DNA from: an uncultured Chitinophaga sp.
GTDB taxonomy: Bacteria > Bacteroidota > Bacteroidia > Chitinophagales > Chitinophagaceae
Direction of reading: 5' to 3'
DNA length: 64,000 nt
NCBI RefSeq assembly: GCF_902168175.1
Contig: NZ_CABHOU010000010.1
Location: forward strand, 60,557-124,556
Positions 45,232 through 54,543 of the stretch are shown here, in pieces. How positions within the stretch are numbered: position 1 is the stretch's first letter; every line of letters begins with the position of its first letter. Under the pieces are notes generated by a model. It worked only from the letters and a program-made list of their open reading frames with translations. It had not been told where the DNA came from and searched no databases. The translations under genes and the position numbers were made by a program.

Positions 45232-47958
45232 TCATCCGGCCCGTTTTATTTCCTCCTTCAATGCACGTTCCTCCCGCTTATGACGGAATATATACCACCA
45301 CGTAAGTCCACCTGCCACAACGGATAATAGTAGTACTTCGAGCCAGTAGTTTAACACTGTCCTGGTTTTTGGAGTCAGTATGGTAATGGCATGATGATGC
45401 CCTGCGTATGTAAGTCCTGCCCAATAATAAGGAAGCTTTAATAGTTGATTATCATGCTTTTGTTGCAGCCACGCGGTTTTAGCAGCATGTAATGCACTTA
45501 AAGGGCTTTCGGCCGTTTGCAACTGTTGGTAAAAATTTCCGGTGATGGCTGCGGCTGTTTCATCGTGTACATTCCAAAGCCCTGCTACGATCCCGCCGGC
45601 TCCCGAAGCCGCAAATTCCCTCGCCAGGCTAATGATCCCTTCTCCCTCGGCCAACATTCCATCGCCCGTGCGGCATGCACTTAACACTACCAGCCTTGGC
45701 CTGAAATGCAAACCATACAGTTCGAACAGGAAAAATTGTCCATCGGCCAGTTCCAGTAATGGTAAACCCTGTTCGCCCTGCAATGCAGCATGTGTACCCA
45801 GATGTAATACAGAAGCCTGACTGAAGCTGGCCTTGAAGTTGGCCAATGTAGCCTGTTCTTCCCTAAAATATTTACCCCTTGCCGTGCGGCTCACTGCCTC
45901 ATACTCTTTCTCCACAGCCAGTATTGGAGCGTCATTTTTTGCACTTCGTGCGATGAAGAAACCGGTGACCGAAGCTGGATTGCCCTGCGGTTGCTCTTGC
46001 TGCTGCAACCAGGTTTCCAGCGAGTAAGCCAGGCCTGTAGGCGACTGCTTTAACAGAAAGGGCCATCGTTCTATATTGGTGCTAAACTTCTCATCAGTTA
46101 CCAGGGCATCGAAAGGCAAGTAGCCCAACCAGCCGTCTGGTATAATCAGGCAGCGTTTTGCATTTACGGGCTTTTGCCAGGTCCACTGATAAATATGATA
46201 AGCAGCCTGGTAATACTTTTCCGGAGCATTGATCATCGCCTTTGGGCCATTGCGGAACCAGGTTGTTACAAAGGCCTCTATCTCCCGCTGCTTCACCGTA
46301 CCACTATCCAACCGCCTGATATCCGAAATACCGTTGCGATCGAGGTCGATGATGAAGATGTATTTATTACCTGCAAAGAATTCCTTCACGGCAGTACCTT
46401 CCGGTATTTGGGAATAGATGTGTTGAACATGCTGCGGGGCCTGCACGTAAAGCATTGGGTATTTCGTTTTCAATGTTTCCTGCAACAGTGATAACTCGAA
46501 CGACAACTCCTTTTCTTCTGCATTCAGTTTCCTGCCCTGCAAAGCGGCTTCGCGTTCGTAGTAGGCAATGGCCTGCATCAGCCGGCGTTGCTTTACCAGC
46601 ATGGGGTCAGCAGACTGCAACCTGCTATATTGCAGGTTTGTCCATAACTCTTCCATCAGCGTTTGCGCTTTGCTCATTTCGGCGATGTCCAGCAGTGTAT
46701 TGGCGTAGGTTTTATCGCCTGTCTGTGTATACAAATCATAACTCAGCTCCATCGCCGTTTCGGCGCGGCCGCGGCTTTGCTGCTGGTGTAACATGCGGGT
46801 GCTGCGACTAAAGAACTCGCGGCGCAACTTTCTTTCAACCGTAAAAGTGAGCAACAGGTATTGTAACGCGAGTGACTTATTGCCTTGCTGTAAAAGGGCA
46901 CGTGCCTTACCTTCCAGCGCATCTATCAACATAAACTCTCCATATAAGGCTGCGGTGTCGGGTAGATGTGCGGGCACATAACCGGGAAGCAACATCGTCA
47001 GGGCTTTATCGAATTGCTGTAGGCCTTTTGTGGACTCGCCTGTTTCTAAATATGTGCTGCCGGTTTTCACCATCAGCCTGGCTCTTTCTCTTTTTCGTCC
47101 TCCTTTGTAGTGCTTGTTAAGTATGTTTAAAGCCTGACTGTAAGCTTGTAATGCCTTCTGCGGTTCGTGCGCACGTAATGCAACATTGCCGGCTACCTGG
47201 TAAGCAGAACTGAGCCAGTATTGCGTATTCTCTTCAGCCTTTGCCTGTCGCAGCACGACAATTGCTTTTTCTACATGATAGCGGGAGCTGTCGGGCAATT
47301 GTGTTTCGTAGTAAATATCTGCCAGTGTTGCATGCAGCAAACCGGCAATACCTGTGCCTGCTGGTGCATGTTGCAAACCCAGTAGTGCATATCGTTTAGC
47401 CTCGACATACTGCTCCTGCATCTGCGCGGCTACAGCCAGGTTACTACAGGCACCGGCAATGCCCCGTGCATCTTTACGTTCCTGGGCTATACGTAAACTT
47501 TTATCATGAATGAACTGCGCCCTTTCATAATCGCCCAACCGTGTATAGTTGTTACCAAGGGGCATCAGGATGAACTCCATCACATCAGTATCGGGTACTG
47601 GATCGTCGTAGTAATAACGGTAAGCTGTTTCGTAAGCCTGGATGGATGGGATAATATGGCCGGTGTAAAGCTGGTAGTAGCCCTGGTAAGTATGCAGATC
47701 AAGCCAGGCAAGGCGTTCGTCGTTGTTATGCGGTTGGCGCCAGGCGGCCGACTGGGTGGCCATTAGGAAAGATAGTCGCTCTGCGGGCTGCTTGGCGGCA
47801 TAATCCATGCGGGTATATAACCATTCTTCGAGGTTATCCAACTTTTGAAAGTTGCTCAGTTCCTTTTCTATGGCAGCACTGTCCTGCGCAGTTGCCGTGC
47901 ATGTATACACGCAAAACAGAACAGCTATAATTTGCCTTAAATAAGAAAGGATTTGCAT
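45232..47958 (-). CDS. TPR-CHAT protein: membrane-anchored caspase-like protease candidate
   Basis: 908 residues with a signal peptide (to about TATAQD, residue 25). Tetratricopeptide repeats fill about 75-420 (such as GDYERAQFIHDKSLRIAQ and HEPQKALQAYSQALNIL). A CHAT domain of the caspase/HetF-associated class occupies about 580-855: HLGTHA with His723 and SACRTGDG with Cys762 give the His-Cys dyad, so it is probably catalytic. One membrane helix (about 868-891) and a basic tail end it, leaving the TPR and CHAT parts in the periplasm. It is 43 bases after a PKD-domain protein gene on the same strand and is divergent from a sigma factor and a membrane TPR protein. The family cleaves specific protein partners where tested; the target here is unknown. 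Confidence 0.88.
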   Translation of the reverse strand: MQILSYLRQIIAVLFCVYTCTATAQDSAAIEKELSNFQKLDNLEEWLYTRMDYAAKQPAERLSFLMATQSAAWRQPHNNDERLAWLDLHTYQGYYQLYTGHIIPSIQAYETAYRYYYDDPVPDTDVMEFILMPLGNNYTRLGDYERAQFIHDKSLRIAQERKDARGIAGACSNLAVAAQMQEQYVEAKRYALLGLQHAPAGTGIAGLLHATLADIYYETQLPDSSRYHVEKAIVVLRQAKAEENTQYWLSSAYQVAGNVALRAHEPQKALQAYSQALNILNKHYKGGRKRERARLMVKTGSTYLETGESTKGLQQFDKALTMLLPGYVPAHLPDTAALYGEFMLIDALEGKARALLQQGNKSLALQYLLLTFTVERKLRREFFSRSTRMLHQQQSRGRAETAMELSYDLYTQTGDKTYANTLLDIAEMSKAQTLMEELWTNLQYSRLQSADPMLVKQRRLMQAIAYYEREAALQGRKLNAEEKELSFELSLLQETLKTKYPMLYVQAPQHVQHIYSQIPEGTAVKEFFAGNKYIFIIDLDRNGISDIRRLDSGTVKQREIEAFVTTWFRNGPKAMINAPEKYYQAAYHIYQWTWQKPVNAKRCLIIPDGWLGYLPFDALVTDEKFSTNIERWPFLLKQSPTGLAYSLETWLQQQEQPQGNPASVTGFFIARSAKNDAPILAVEKEYEAVSRTARGKYFREEQATLANFKASFSQASVLHLGTHAALQGEQGLPLLELADGQFFLFELYGLHFRPRLVVLSACRTGDGMLAEGEGIISLAREFAASGAGGIVAGLWNVHDETAAAITGNFYQQLQTAESPLSALHAAKTAWLQQKHDNQLLKLPYYWAGLTYAGHHHAITILTPKTRTVLNYWLEVLLLSVVAGGLTWWYIFRHKREERALKEEIKRAG

Positions 47959-48001
47959 TGATGACTCTTTAACCCGCCGGGCGGCAGCAGGTTAAAGATA
48001 A

Positions 48002-49999
48002 CTAAAATCTCCAGGTTCCGTACAGGAACAGGCGACTATGGGGCTCCTCGAGATAATGCAGGTAACGTACGCCAAGCGATGGACCTACTCGCGCCATTCC
48101 AAGGTTAAGATCGGCGAACAATGCACCGTTAAAGGCCTGAAAATTCTTATGTACGGCACCATCTTTCGTTTCCAGCGACACATTTTTAGGTTCGTTCACA
48201 CCTGTTTCGGTTAAATGAATCACCCGTCTGTTATACGTTTTGCTAAATGCGGTAACGCTGAACAAAGAGCCCAGGCCTACGCCCACAAAGCGGTTGATAT
48301 TATAACGTACATGAATAGGCACTACATCGAACAACATCGCTGTTTTCACTTCGTACCGCTCACGGCCCCTGATCACGTATTTATTCTGACCTATAGCAGT
48401 ATCGCGACCTACGCGTGATACTTCTTTCAACGTTTCGTATTTCTCGCGGAAGTTGAAATAAATCTCTGGCTGTAAGTAAATCCTGTAGGGCGAATAAGGC
48501 GAAAGTCCAAAACCTATTACCAGGTCGCGGGGGCCACGCGATGTATCAGCCGGATAACCGATACCGTAACCGGCAATTACTACCGGCGATATACCTGGTG
48601 CCCAGCGACCGGTAGAGCGGTTGGTAATAACGGGCTCGTTTTTATCGAACACGATACTTGCCTGGCTTTGGAAAGGCAACTTCTTCAAATCTTTCTGAAA
48701 ACGTACCCTGTATCGCACAAAGCCTTTCGTGGAGTCGGTATCCTTTACACCATCCTGTTGCACGCCGGGCAGGTAAATATTATTAAATACAAAGAAGATG
48801 CTATCCTTGCGCACAATGGTATCGAGACAACTTTGCCTTTCGTAAGCGGAGTCGCACATCACGCATTTCGGAGCGTAATCAACAATTTCCAGCGAGCTGG
48901 CATTCAGCCGATCGGGTACGGCAACGCCTATCAATACTTTACTTGCCGGGCCTTTACCGGTGTTTTGAAATTGTACTTTATAGGTGAGTTCTTTACTTTT
49001 AGATACGAACCTGTAGTTCATGCGGCGGTTGCGCAGCTGCATGCGGTTAGGGTCGTGCGAGGCAACGATCTGCATCTCCATATCAAACTTCTCCAACGGT
49101 AATGATATATCATCGGGAACAAAGATCGTGGTGATGGTGACCATCGCGTTCGTATCCTTGATCATATCGGGAGTGGTTTGGAGAGATAAGAAGATGAACT
49201 TCTCCTCCCCTTTTTGAAGATCTTCGAAACGCCATGCCTGCTGCTCACGGAAAAGCGACTGGGTTTGCATCAGCATACCTGAAAAGGCCGTCTTCCTGGC
49301 AGGATCTATGGCAATATTGGCCGCAGGGCCATTCATCGCGTATACTTCTTCAGGGGTTATCTCATCGCCGGGCAACATGGCCAGTAAGGAGTCCATACCT
49401 GTTTTGCGTTCCTTATTGTAGGCCCGTGCTTCTGCCAGCTCGAAATTATCCTTCTTAAATTGTTTATCATTATAAAAGACCAATAACGACCCGCTGGCCT
49501 TTTGCACACCGCTTTCCATGGGATTACGGTAACCGATCACCGCTACCATTTCTTCGCCAGGCTTAGGCATGCGGTTGATCTTCATTTCCACCACACCGCC
49601 CTTTTTAAAGAAGCCCGAAGATGGCTCCGCACTGGCTACAGCAGCTTTTGTTTTCACCTTAACTCGGCGGGGTTTGCTGGTAGGCGGGCGACCATCGTCG
49701 TAGTTATTCGTGGCCCATAAGCGTAGTTCGTAATCGCCCGTGTCTTTATATACATGCACCGGATCCTTATCAAAACTAAAAGCTCCATCCCCAAACTCCC
49801 AGAAGTAAGTATAAAAGGCCTCGGGTGCGCCTGCTATCTGACGCAGGGGACGTAGCAGTGCTTTAAGGCTCGTTTTATTATCATCCTGCGTAACGGCTAT
49901 TTCTGCAGGCAGCGTATCTACTTTATGCTGCGCATAAGCACCGTGGAATAAACCCGTAAACAAGAAAAGGGATATACTTACGTACAAGCGGTATAGCAT
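48002..49999 (-). CDS. Exported PKD-domain protein with DUF11-like and barrel-like C-terminal part
   Basis: 665 residues with a signal peptide (to about AYAQH, residue 24). Residues about 58-102 form a PKD domain (YFWEFGDGAFSF, VHVYKDTGDYELRLWATN). A second beta region (about 330-450) contains LTYKVQFQNTGKGPASKVLIGVAVPD, the repeat pattern of conserved DUF11-like Ig folds. The last 200 residues carry short aromatic strands ending in W-R-F, as in outer-membrane barrels. A CxxC pair (KCVMCDSAYERQSC) is notable. It heads an operon with the TPR-CHAT gene and could be its outer-membrane partner or substrate; this is inferred from position. Confidence 0.75.
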   Translation of the reverse strand: MLYRLYVSISLFLFTGLFHGAYAQHKVDTLPAEIAVTQDDNKTSLKALLRPLRQIAGAPEAFYTYFWEFGDGAFSFDKDPVHVYKDTGDYELRLWATNNYDDGRPPTSKPRRVKVKTKAAVASAEPSSGFFKKGGVVEMKINRMPKPGEEMVAVIGYRNPMESGVQKASGSLLVFYNDKQFKKDNFELAEARAYNKERKTGMDSLLAMLPGDEITPEEVYAMNGPAANIAIDPARKTAFSGMLMQTQSLFREQQAWRFEDLQKGEEKFIFLSLQTTPDMIKDTNAMVTITTIFVPDDISLPLEKFDMEMQIVASHDPNRMQLRNRRMNYRFVSKSKELTYKVQFQNTGKGPASKVLIGVAVPDRLNASSLEIVDYAPKCVMCDSAYERQSCLDTIVRKDSIFFVFNNIYLPGVQQDGVKDTDSTKGFVRYRVRFQKDLKKLPFQSQASIVFDKNEPVITNRSTGRWAPGISPVVIAGYGIGYPADTSRGPRDLVIGFGLSPYSPYRIYLQPEIYFNFREKYETLKEVSRVGRDTAIGQNKYVIRGRERYEVKTAMLFDVVPIHVRYNINRFVGVGLGSLFSVTAFSKTYNRRVIHLTETGVNEPKNVSLETKDGAVHKNFQAFNGALFADLNLGMARVGPSLGVRYLHYLEEPHSRLFLYGTWRF

Positions 50000-50058
50000 G
50001 CTGCCTGGGATTTTGAGTAAAATAATACATTTCTGCCATAGTTAGCCCGGCGTAAAAT

Positions 50059-50090
50059 GGGAAAAGTCCGGCATTACACCAGCTTTTCCC
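50059..50090 (-). other. Inverted repeat in the PKD-sigma intergenic region
   Basis: GGGAAAAG (50059-50066) pairs with CTTTTCCC (50083-50090) around a 16-base loop. On the minus strand it stands about 60 bases before the PKD gene start and about 28 bases after the stop of a 27-codon frame. It could end a short transcript or fold in the PKD leader. The 50000-50305 gap must also hold the divergent promoters for the PKD-CHAT and sigma operons, but no clear TTTG/TAnnTTTG pair was found. Confidence 0.45.
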
Positions 50091-50117
50091 TTTATATATC
50101 GGCGGCTAACAGGATCT

Positions 50118-50201
50118 TCAATTGCTCACATTCCTGCGGATGTAGTTCAGCATCAGCAACACCAGGATGCAGGTAAGAAAAGTAAAAGCTACCAGTTCCA
50201 T
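50118..50201 (-). CDS. Possible 27-residue single-helix membrane peptide
   Basis: An ATG at 50201 opens 27 codons to a TGA at 50120-50118. The product MELVAFTFLTCILVLLMLNY, ending in a basic polar tail, is almost entirely one membrane helix with positive charges after it, the form of genuine small membrane proteins. It lies between the sigma factor and the PKD-CHAT operon, upstream of an inverted repeat. Such a short frame can arise by chance. Confidence 0.25.
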   Translation of the reverse strand: MELVAFTFLTCILVLLMLNYIRRNVSN

Positions 50202-50305
50202 ATGTGAAAATGTTTGTTTCAATAGTATATCGCCGGGCCTGGCAGAATGTTACCCCCCTTTTTATAAAAAAGTTATTAATATCTTTATTACACAGATGTT
50301 TACCG

Positions 50306-50890
50306 ATGTCCATTCCAAAACATAAACACGAAGACCAGCGTTACCTGGATGCGTTAGTGAATAACGATACCCGGGTAATTGGAGAAATATACCATCGCTT
50401 TTCGCAGCGGGTGCGGCACTTTGTGCAGCAAAACAACGGCTCTGCCGACGATGCTGCCGATATATTCCAGGAGGCGCTGGTGGATATATATAACCAGGCC
50501 CGCTTTAAGGGGCTGGAACTCACCTGCCCGTTTGAACCGTTCCTGCTACTCATATGTAAAAGGAAGTGGCTGAACGAACTGAAGAAAAACAACCGCAGGG
50601 GGGTAACAATTGATATAGACGAGCAATCTAATATTGGTGAAGATACTTTCTTCCTGGCCGAACAACTTTGGGCGGATGGGGAAAAGACGAAACTGTTTAA
50701 AGCCATGTTTGCACAAATGGGCGAACGCTGCCAGGAAATCATTCGCTGGTCGCTAAGCAACAAACCGCAGGAGGAAGTAGCCGCCGCATTGGGTGTTACC
50801 TACGGTTACCTGCGTAAGAAGAAATCGGAGTGTATGGCCGGACTTATCGCTTCCATCAATACTAATCTTTCTAAATGGGGATTGAAATGA
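50306..50890 (+). CDS. RNA polymerase sigma-70 family factor (ECF-like)
   Basis: 194 residues from the ATG at 50306; an earlier in-frame ATG at 50204 would add 34 residues that do not look like sigma. Region 2 is seen in DDAADIFQEALVDIYNQAR and region 4 in CQEIIRWSLSNKPQEEVAAALGVTYGYLRKKKSECM, where the HTH motif is clear. No region 1.1 or 3 is present. It should direct polymerase to a small regulon. The next gene starts within its stop codon (ATGA overlap at 50887-50890), so the pair is translationally coupled; that gene product resembles an anti-sigma partner in having a membrane helix after a small N-terminal domain. The divergent PKD-CHAT operon is the obvious first target. Confidence 0.9.
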   Translation: MSIPKHKHEDQRYLDALVNNDTRVIGEIYHRFSQRVRHFVQQNNGSADDAADIFQEALVDIYNQARFKGLELTCPFEPFLLLICKRKWLNELKKNNRRGVTIDIDEQSNIGEDTFFLAEQLWADGEKTKLFKAMFAQMGERCQEIIRWSLSNKPQEEVAAALGVTYGYLRKKKSECMAGLIASINTNLSKWGLK

Positions 50891-51615
50891 ATGCTTTTGA
50901 TCATGAACAAATAGACCGTTATCTCAGCGGCGACCTGAACGGTGAGGAACTGCGGGATTTCGAGCAACGCCTGCTCGAAGATGCCAACCTGCGCAAAGCA
51001 CTGGGCACACAACGTGAACTGCAGGACACGCTGCACCGCGAACTGTTTCCCGACCAGCGCCAGCAGGCGTTTATGCAAACCCTTGCATCGCATCGCGGTT
51101 CAGTAGCCGATCAAACACAAAAACGAAGGGAACAGATACCGCGCTACGTAATAGCAGCTACGGCTATGGCTGCCATGATAGCAGGATTGCTCTTCTTTTC
51201 ACCATGGCAAAAGGATCTCTACCACCAATACTCCTCTGTAGAAATGGTATCGCCAGCCGAACGTGGCGAACACAATGAAGGCCGCCTGCTTAAAGCGGTT
51301 GAGTTGTTTAACGATAAAGAATTCGCATCTGCTATACCCTTACTCGGAGAAGCCCTGACTGGCGACTCAACTAATGCTTACGCCCGCTATTACCGCGGCA
51401 TTGCATTAATGGAAACCAGCCAGCTGCCCGAAGCCCGCACCGATCTGCAAAAGGTATTCGATGGCAACTCCCTGTTTAAATACGATGCTGCCTTTTACAT
51501 GGCGCTTACTTATCTGAAGGAAGATGATTTTAACAATAGCCGCGTCTGGCTGCAGAAAATCCCTGAAGATGCAGCGAATTATGAAAAGGCGCAGAAGTTG
51601 CTGAACGACTTATAA
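50887..51615 (+). CDS. Membrane TPR protein, possible anti-sigma factor
   Basis: 242 residues from the ATG at 50887, which overlaps the sigma stop codon by four bases; the frame extends four codons further upstream. The N-terminal part (DRYLSGDLNGEELRDFEQRL) is the zinc-less anti-sigma-like start found in many Bacteroidota proteins of this layout. One membrane helix lies at about 87-107. The C-terminal part (128-240) carries TPR-like repeats (FNDKEFASAIPLLGEALTGD, YARYYRGIALMETSQLPEA). The cytoplasmic N-terminus could hold the sigma factor while the periplasmic TPR part meets the TPR region of the CHAT protein. Both roles are inferred. Confidence 0.78.
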   Translation: MNAFDHEQIDRYLSGDLNGEELRDFEQRLLEDANLRKALGTQRELQDTLHRELFPDQRQQAFMQTLASHRGSVADQTQKRREQIPRYVIAATAMAAMIAGLLFFSPWQKDLYHQYSSVEMVSPAERGEHNEGRLLKAVELFNDKEFASAIPLLGEALTGDSTNAYARYYRGIALMETSQLPEARTDLQKVFDGNSLFKYDAAFYMALTYLKEDDFNNSRVWLQKIPEDAANYEKAQKLLNDL

Positions 51616-51657
51616 ACGAATGGCTGTACCTGTTGTAATATGGGTACGGCCATTCGT
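51616..51657. terminator. Bidirectional terminator between TPR gene and GH144-like gene
   Basis: A 15-bp stem with one mismatch (51616-51630 with 51643-51657) starts directly after the TPR-gene stop and ends six bases before the convergent glucanase stop. T-rich sequence follows on the right side (CTTAAAT). Confidence 0.82.
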
Positions 51658-51663
51658 CTTAAA

Positions 51664-52953
51664 TCATTTACTCCCCGGCCACGAGAACCCCAGCCTCTTT
51701 AACCCCTGCTGCACTTCTGGCACACTCATAAACAACTTCCACAACAAGCCGCTACGATAATTTTCAATCATCACTACAATAGGCCCCTGATCAATAGCGA
51801 GGTACTGTGTATCATACCAGTTATGCGTTTCGCTGAAGGCATCGTAAAAGCCATATGGACCCCATATCTTATCGCCCAGTTTATCATAAAAGTGCCGCAT
51901 GGCCTGCATGGAATATTCGGGTGTATAAGGGAAAGCAGATAAAGCGGCTGTGGGTGTTATAACCCCAAGATCGTTGGTGGGCGAATGGGCATTGTAGAAC
52001 TCATGGTTATCGCTGGCGGTGAGTCCCCAGCAATCGGCACTGTAACCTTTAAACTTCTTTGGGTTCTCTATACAATACTGCCGGTTGATCAGCGTATGGT
52101 TCTTATTCTGCTCCCAATAATCAGCGTATTGGTCTTTTAAACCACGCGGATCGAGTCCAAGGAAGGAATAATGCGTAAAGAACAGCGGTCCGCCATAATC
52201 GAAGCCTAATGGCAGTTTAATGCCGTAAAACGAGCGGCCGTTGTAAAAGAAATTACTCATGGCCCAGCCACGATGGTATGCTGCGGGCTGTATGGGAAAG
52301 TTGGGAGATGATGCAGCCAGTACGTAAGCAATAAGGCACTCGTTATACCCTTTGATCTGGTGGTTCATGGCCCATCCGTTATTGGGCGACCAGTGCCAGT
52401 ACAGCACATCCTGACCGTCGTGGGTGTACCAGTTCCATTCAGCATCGTTCCATAACCAGGTAATTTTATCTCTTATCTCTCTTTCTTTGGGGTTATCTCC
52501 TTTAAAGTACTCCCGTACGCATAACAACCCCTGGAACATAAAAGCGCTTTCCACCACATCTCCCCCGTCATCTTTCCTGCTAAAAGGAACGGTTTGACCG
52601 GTAGCGCCATTCAACCAGTGTGGCCATATACCATGGTAATGGTTCGCCTTCTGCATAAAGTTCACGATCTTTAACAGCCTGTCCAGCCCCTGCTCTCTTG
52701 TAATAAACTTACGCTCTATGCCCACCAGTATCGCCATCACGCCAAAACCCGAGCCGCCCACAGTTACTACTTCTGGTGTAACGGTACGCTCTGGCGCCAG
52801 GCCTGATACGGGATGCGCAAACTTCCAGAAGTAATCGAAAGTGCGTTGCTGCACCAGCGTTATAAGGGCCGAATCAGTAAGGTTCTTTGGGCGCTTTTGT
52901 GCCTGTATACTGAAAGAAATAAATAACAAACCTGACAACAGAAATATACGCAT
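51664..52953 (-). CDS. GH144-like endo-beta-1,2-glucanase (glucoamylase-like domain)
   Basis: 429 residues from the ATG at 52953, which opens a standard signal peptide (MRIFLLSGLLFISFSIQAQ). A reading from 53049 would overlap the SusD gene by 38 bases and bury the signal. The whole mature part is one (alpha/alpha)6-type domain: RTFDYFWKFAHPVSGLAPER, GGSGFGVMAILVGIER, FMFQGLLCVREYF and the strongly conserved AIDQGPIVVMIENYRSGLLW. This is the glucoamylase-like family containing GH144, whose founding member is an endo-beta-1,2-glucanase of Chitinophaga pinensis. It lies directly behind a SusC/SusD pair, so it probably cuts the imported glycan in the periplasm. The exact substrate still needs testing because GH162 and uncharacterised relatives share the fold. 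Confidence 0.85.
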   Translation of the reverse strand: MRIFLLSGLLFISFSIQAQKRPKNLTDSALITLVQQRTFDYFWKFAHPVSGLAPERTVTPEVVTVGGSGFGVMAILVGIERKFITREQGLDRLLKIVNFMQKANHYHGIWPHWLNGATGQTVPFSRKDDGGDVVESAFMFQGLLCVREYFKGDNPKEREIRDKITWLWNDAEWNWYTHDGQDVLYWHWSPNNGWAMNHQIKGYNECLIAYVLAASSPNFPIQPAAYHRGWAMSNFFYNGRSFYGIKLPLGFDYGGPLFFTHYSFLGLDPRGLKDQYADYWEQNKNHTLINRQYCIENPKKFKGYSADCWGLTASDNHEFYNAHSPTNDLGVITPTAALSAFPYTPEYSMQAMRHFYDKLGDKIWGPYGFYDAFSETHNWYDTQYLAIDQGPIVVMIENYRSGLLWKLFMSVPEVQQGLKRLGFSWPGSK

Positions 52954-53011
52954 AAACCTTCTTGTTGATGAAAAAATACCGCCGGCACATTGATATGCAG
53001 GCGGTACTAAT

Positions 53012-54538
53012 TTAGTTAAAGAATGGATTTTGTCCCAGCCGTCCGCCACTCAGATCGCGCTGGTCCTGCGGAATGGGAAACAGTTCGTTTTTACCATCGA
53101 TAAACGCTTTGCCATTTGCACGCATAATAACACCGGCACGGCCCTGACGTACAATATCGAAGAAGCGGTCGAACTCCATCGCCAGTTCTACACGGCGCTC
53201 GTCCCAAATCTTAAGGCGCAGCGCATCTTTGGAACCACTGAAGGCGGGAAGCCCCGCTCTGCGCCTTACAATATTCAGTTTGGCAATTGCTTCGGCGCTA
53301 TTATCTAACTCATTCGCTGCTTCTGCATAAATAAGCAGCACGTCTCCATAACGTAGTACGCGATGGTTCTTCGGCGCACGGTCAGCCACACCGCAATAGG
53401 GTTCGGCTGTACGACTATGATAAGCTTTGTAATTATAGCGGTCGTTTTCCACTGAATCGCGGCTGGGTATACGGAAGCCATCCCATAACACGGTACCATT
53501 GGGGGCAATGGTGATAATGGTGCCATCTTTTCTTTTATCGCCCGGTTCGTAAGCGTTCACCAAACTTAAAGATGGGTTATTGAAACCAAATCCCAGATCG
53601 CTCCATCCTCTTTTACCGCCCGCGCGGGGGCCCTGACAAACAGCGTACAGGTTGATGGCTGCGTTACAGGCGGCATTTACACCGGTTTGCACTTCGAATA
53701 AAGATTCGGAGGAATTAGCACCAGCCACGCGCCATATGTTGGCGTAGTTCGATAAGGTATCGTACAATCCTGATGTGATAACGGCATTCGAATATTCCAG
53801 CGCCTTCGCCCAGTTTTTACGGTACAGATATACCTTCGCGAGCAGGCCCTGCGCCGCTCCTTTAGTAGCACGGCCTGTAGGTGTTGCGCCCTTCGCCGGC
53901 AGGTTATCTGCCGCGAAAGTGAGATCATCAATAATAAACTGGTAAATCGTATCTACGGAAGCGCGTGTCTGAAATTCATCACTGTTCGCTTCAGACGCCT
54001 GTGGCACACGATCGATCTTGGGTACACCGCCATAGAAACGTACGAGGTTGAAATAGAAGTACCCGCGAAGGAAACGTACTTCTCCCAGTAACGCATTCTT
54101 CTTTGCTGCCTCCAACGGACTTAAAGGAATTTTGTCCAATGCCTGGTTAGCACGCGCAATTGCCTGGTAGTGACCTTTCCACACATTACTCACGATGCCG
54201 TTACGGGCGTCCAGCGTAAAGTCGTCTATTTCCTTGGCTGCCTGGTAATCGTCGGGCGAGCTGCCTTTATCGCCATTATCGGAGGCTATCTCGGTCATAA
54301 CGATGTACTGCAAACTGTTCACATCGGGCTCAAAGCCGCCTATCCACAGGATGTTGTAAACACCGTTCACCAGGTCGGTGGCCGCGCCCGGGTTGTTGCG
54401 GATCTCTTCTTCTGTTACAGCGCCCTGTGGCGGAATATCCAGGAATTTATTGCCGCAGGAAGGTAATGCCATTGCACCTGCCGCCAGTAGCGCCATGCTG
54501 ATATATATCTTTAAACGATTGTTCCTTTTCATGATCAT
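53012..54538 (-). CDS. SusD/RagB-family outer-membrane lipoprotein
   Basis: 508 residues; ATGs at 54538 and 54532 are both possible. The leader ends in ALPSCGNKFLD with the lipid-bearing Cys at 27. FLDIPPQGAVTEEEI, GEVRFLRGYFYFNLVRFYGGVP and RRVELAMEFDRFFDIVRQGR are hallmark blocks of SusD TPR-type glycan-binding proteins. It caps the SusC barrel encoded 5 bases upstream. The GH144-like gene comes next, 58 bases downstream, with no hairpin between them, so the three are one operon. Confidence 0.95.
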   Translation of the reverse strand: MIMKRNNRLKIYISMALLAAGAMALPSCGNKFLDIPPQGAVTEEEIRNNPGAATDLVNGVYNILWIGGFEPDVNSLQYIVMTEIASDNGDKGSSPDDYQAAKEIDDFTLDARNGIVSNVWKGHYQAIARANQALDKIPLSPLEAAKKNALLGEVRFLRGYFYFNLVRFYGGVPKIDRVPQASEANSDEFQTRASVDTIYQFIIDDLTFAADNLPAKGATPTGRATKGAAQGLLAKVYLYRKNWAKALEYSNAVITSGLYDTLSNYANIWRVAGANSSESLFEVQTGVNAACNAAINLYAVCQGPRAGGKRGWSDLGFGFNNPSLSLVNAYEPGDKRKDGTIITIAPNGTVLWDGFRIPSRDSVENDRYNYKAYHSRTAEPYCGVADRAPKNHRVLRYGDVLLIYAEAANELDNSAEAIAKLNIVRRRAGLPAFSGSKDALRLKIWDERRVELAMEFDRFFDIVRQGRAGVIMRANGKAFIDGKNELFPIPQDQRDLSGGRLGQNPFFN

Positions 54539-54543
54539 GGGTT

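Noticed and set aside
53012..53049. Overlap of the glucanase and SusD genes
   Set aside because: It disappears when the glucanase is started at 52953, where its signal peptide begins.
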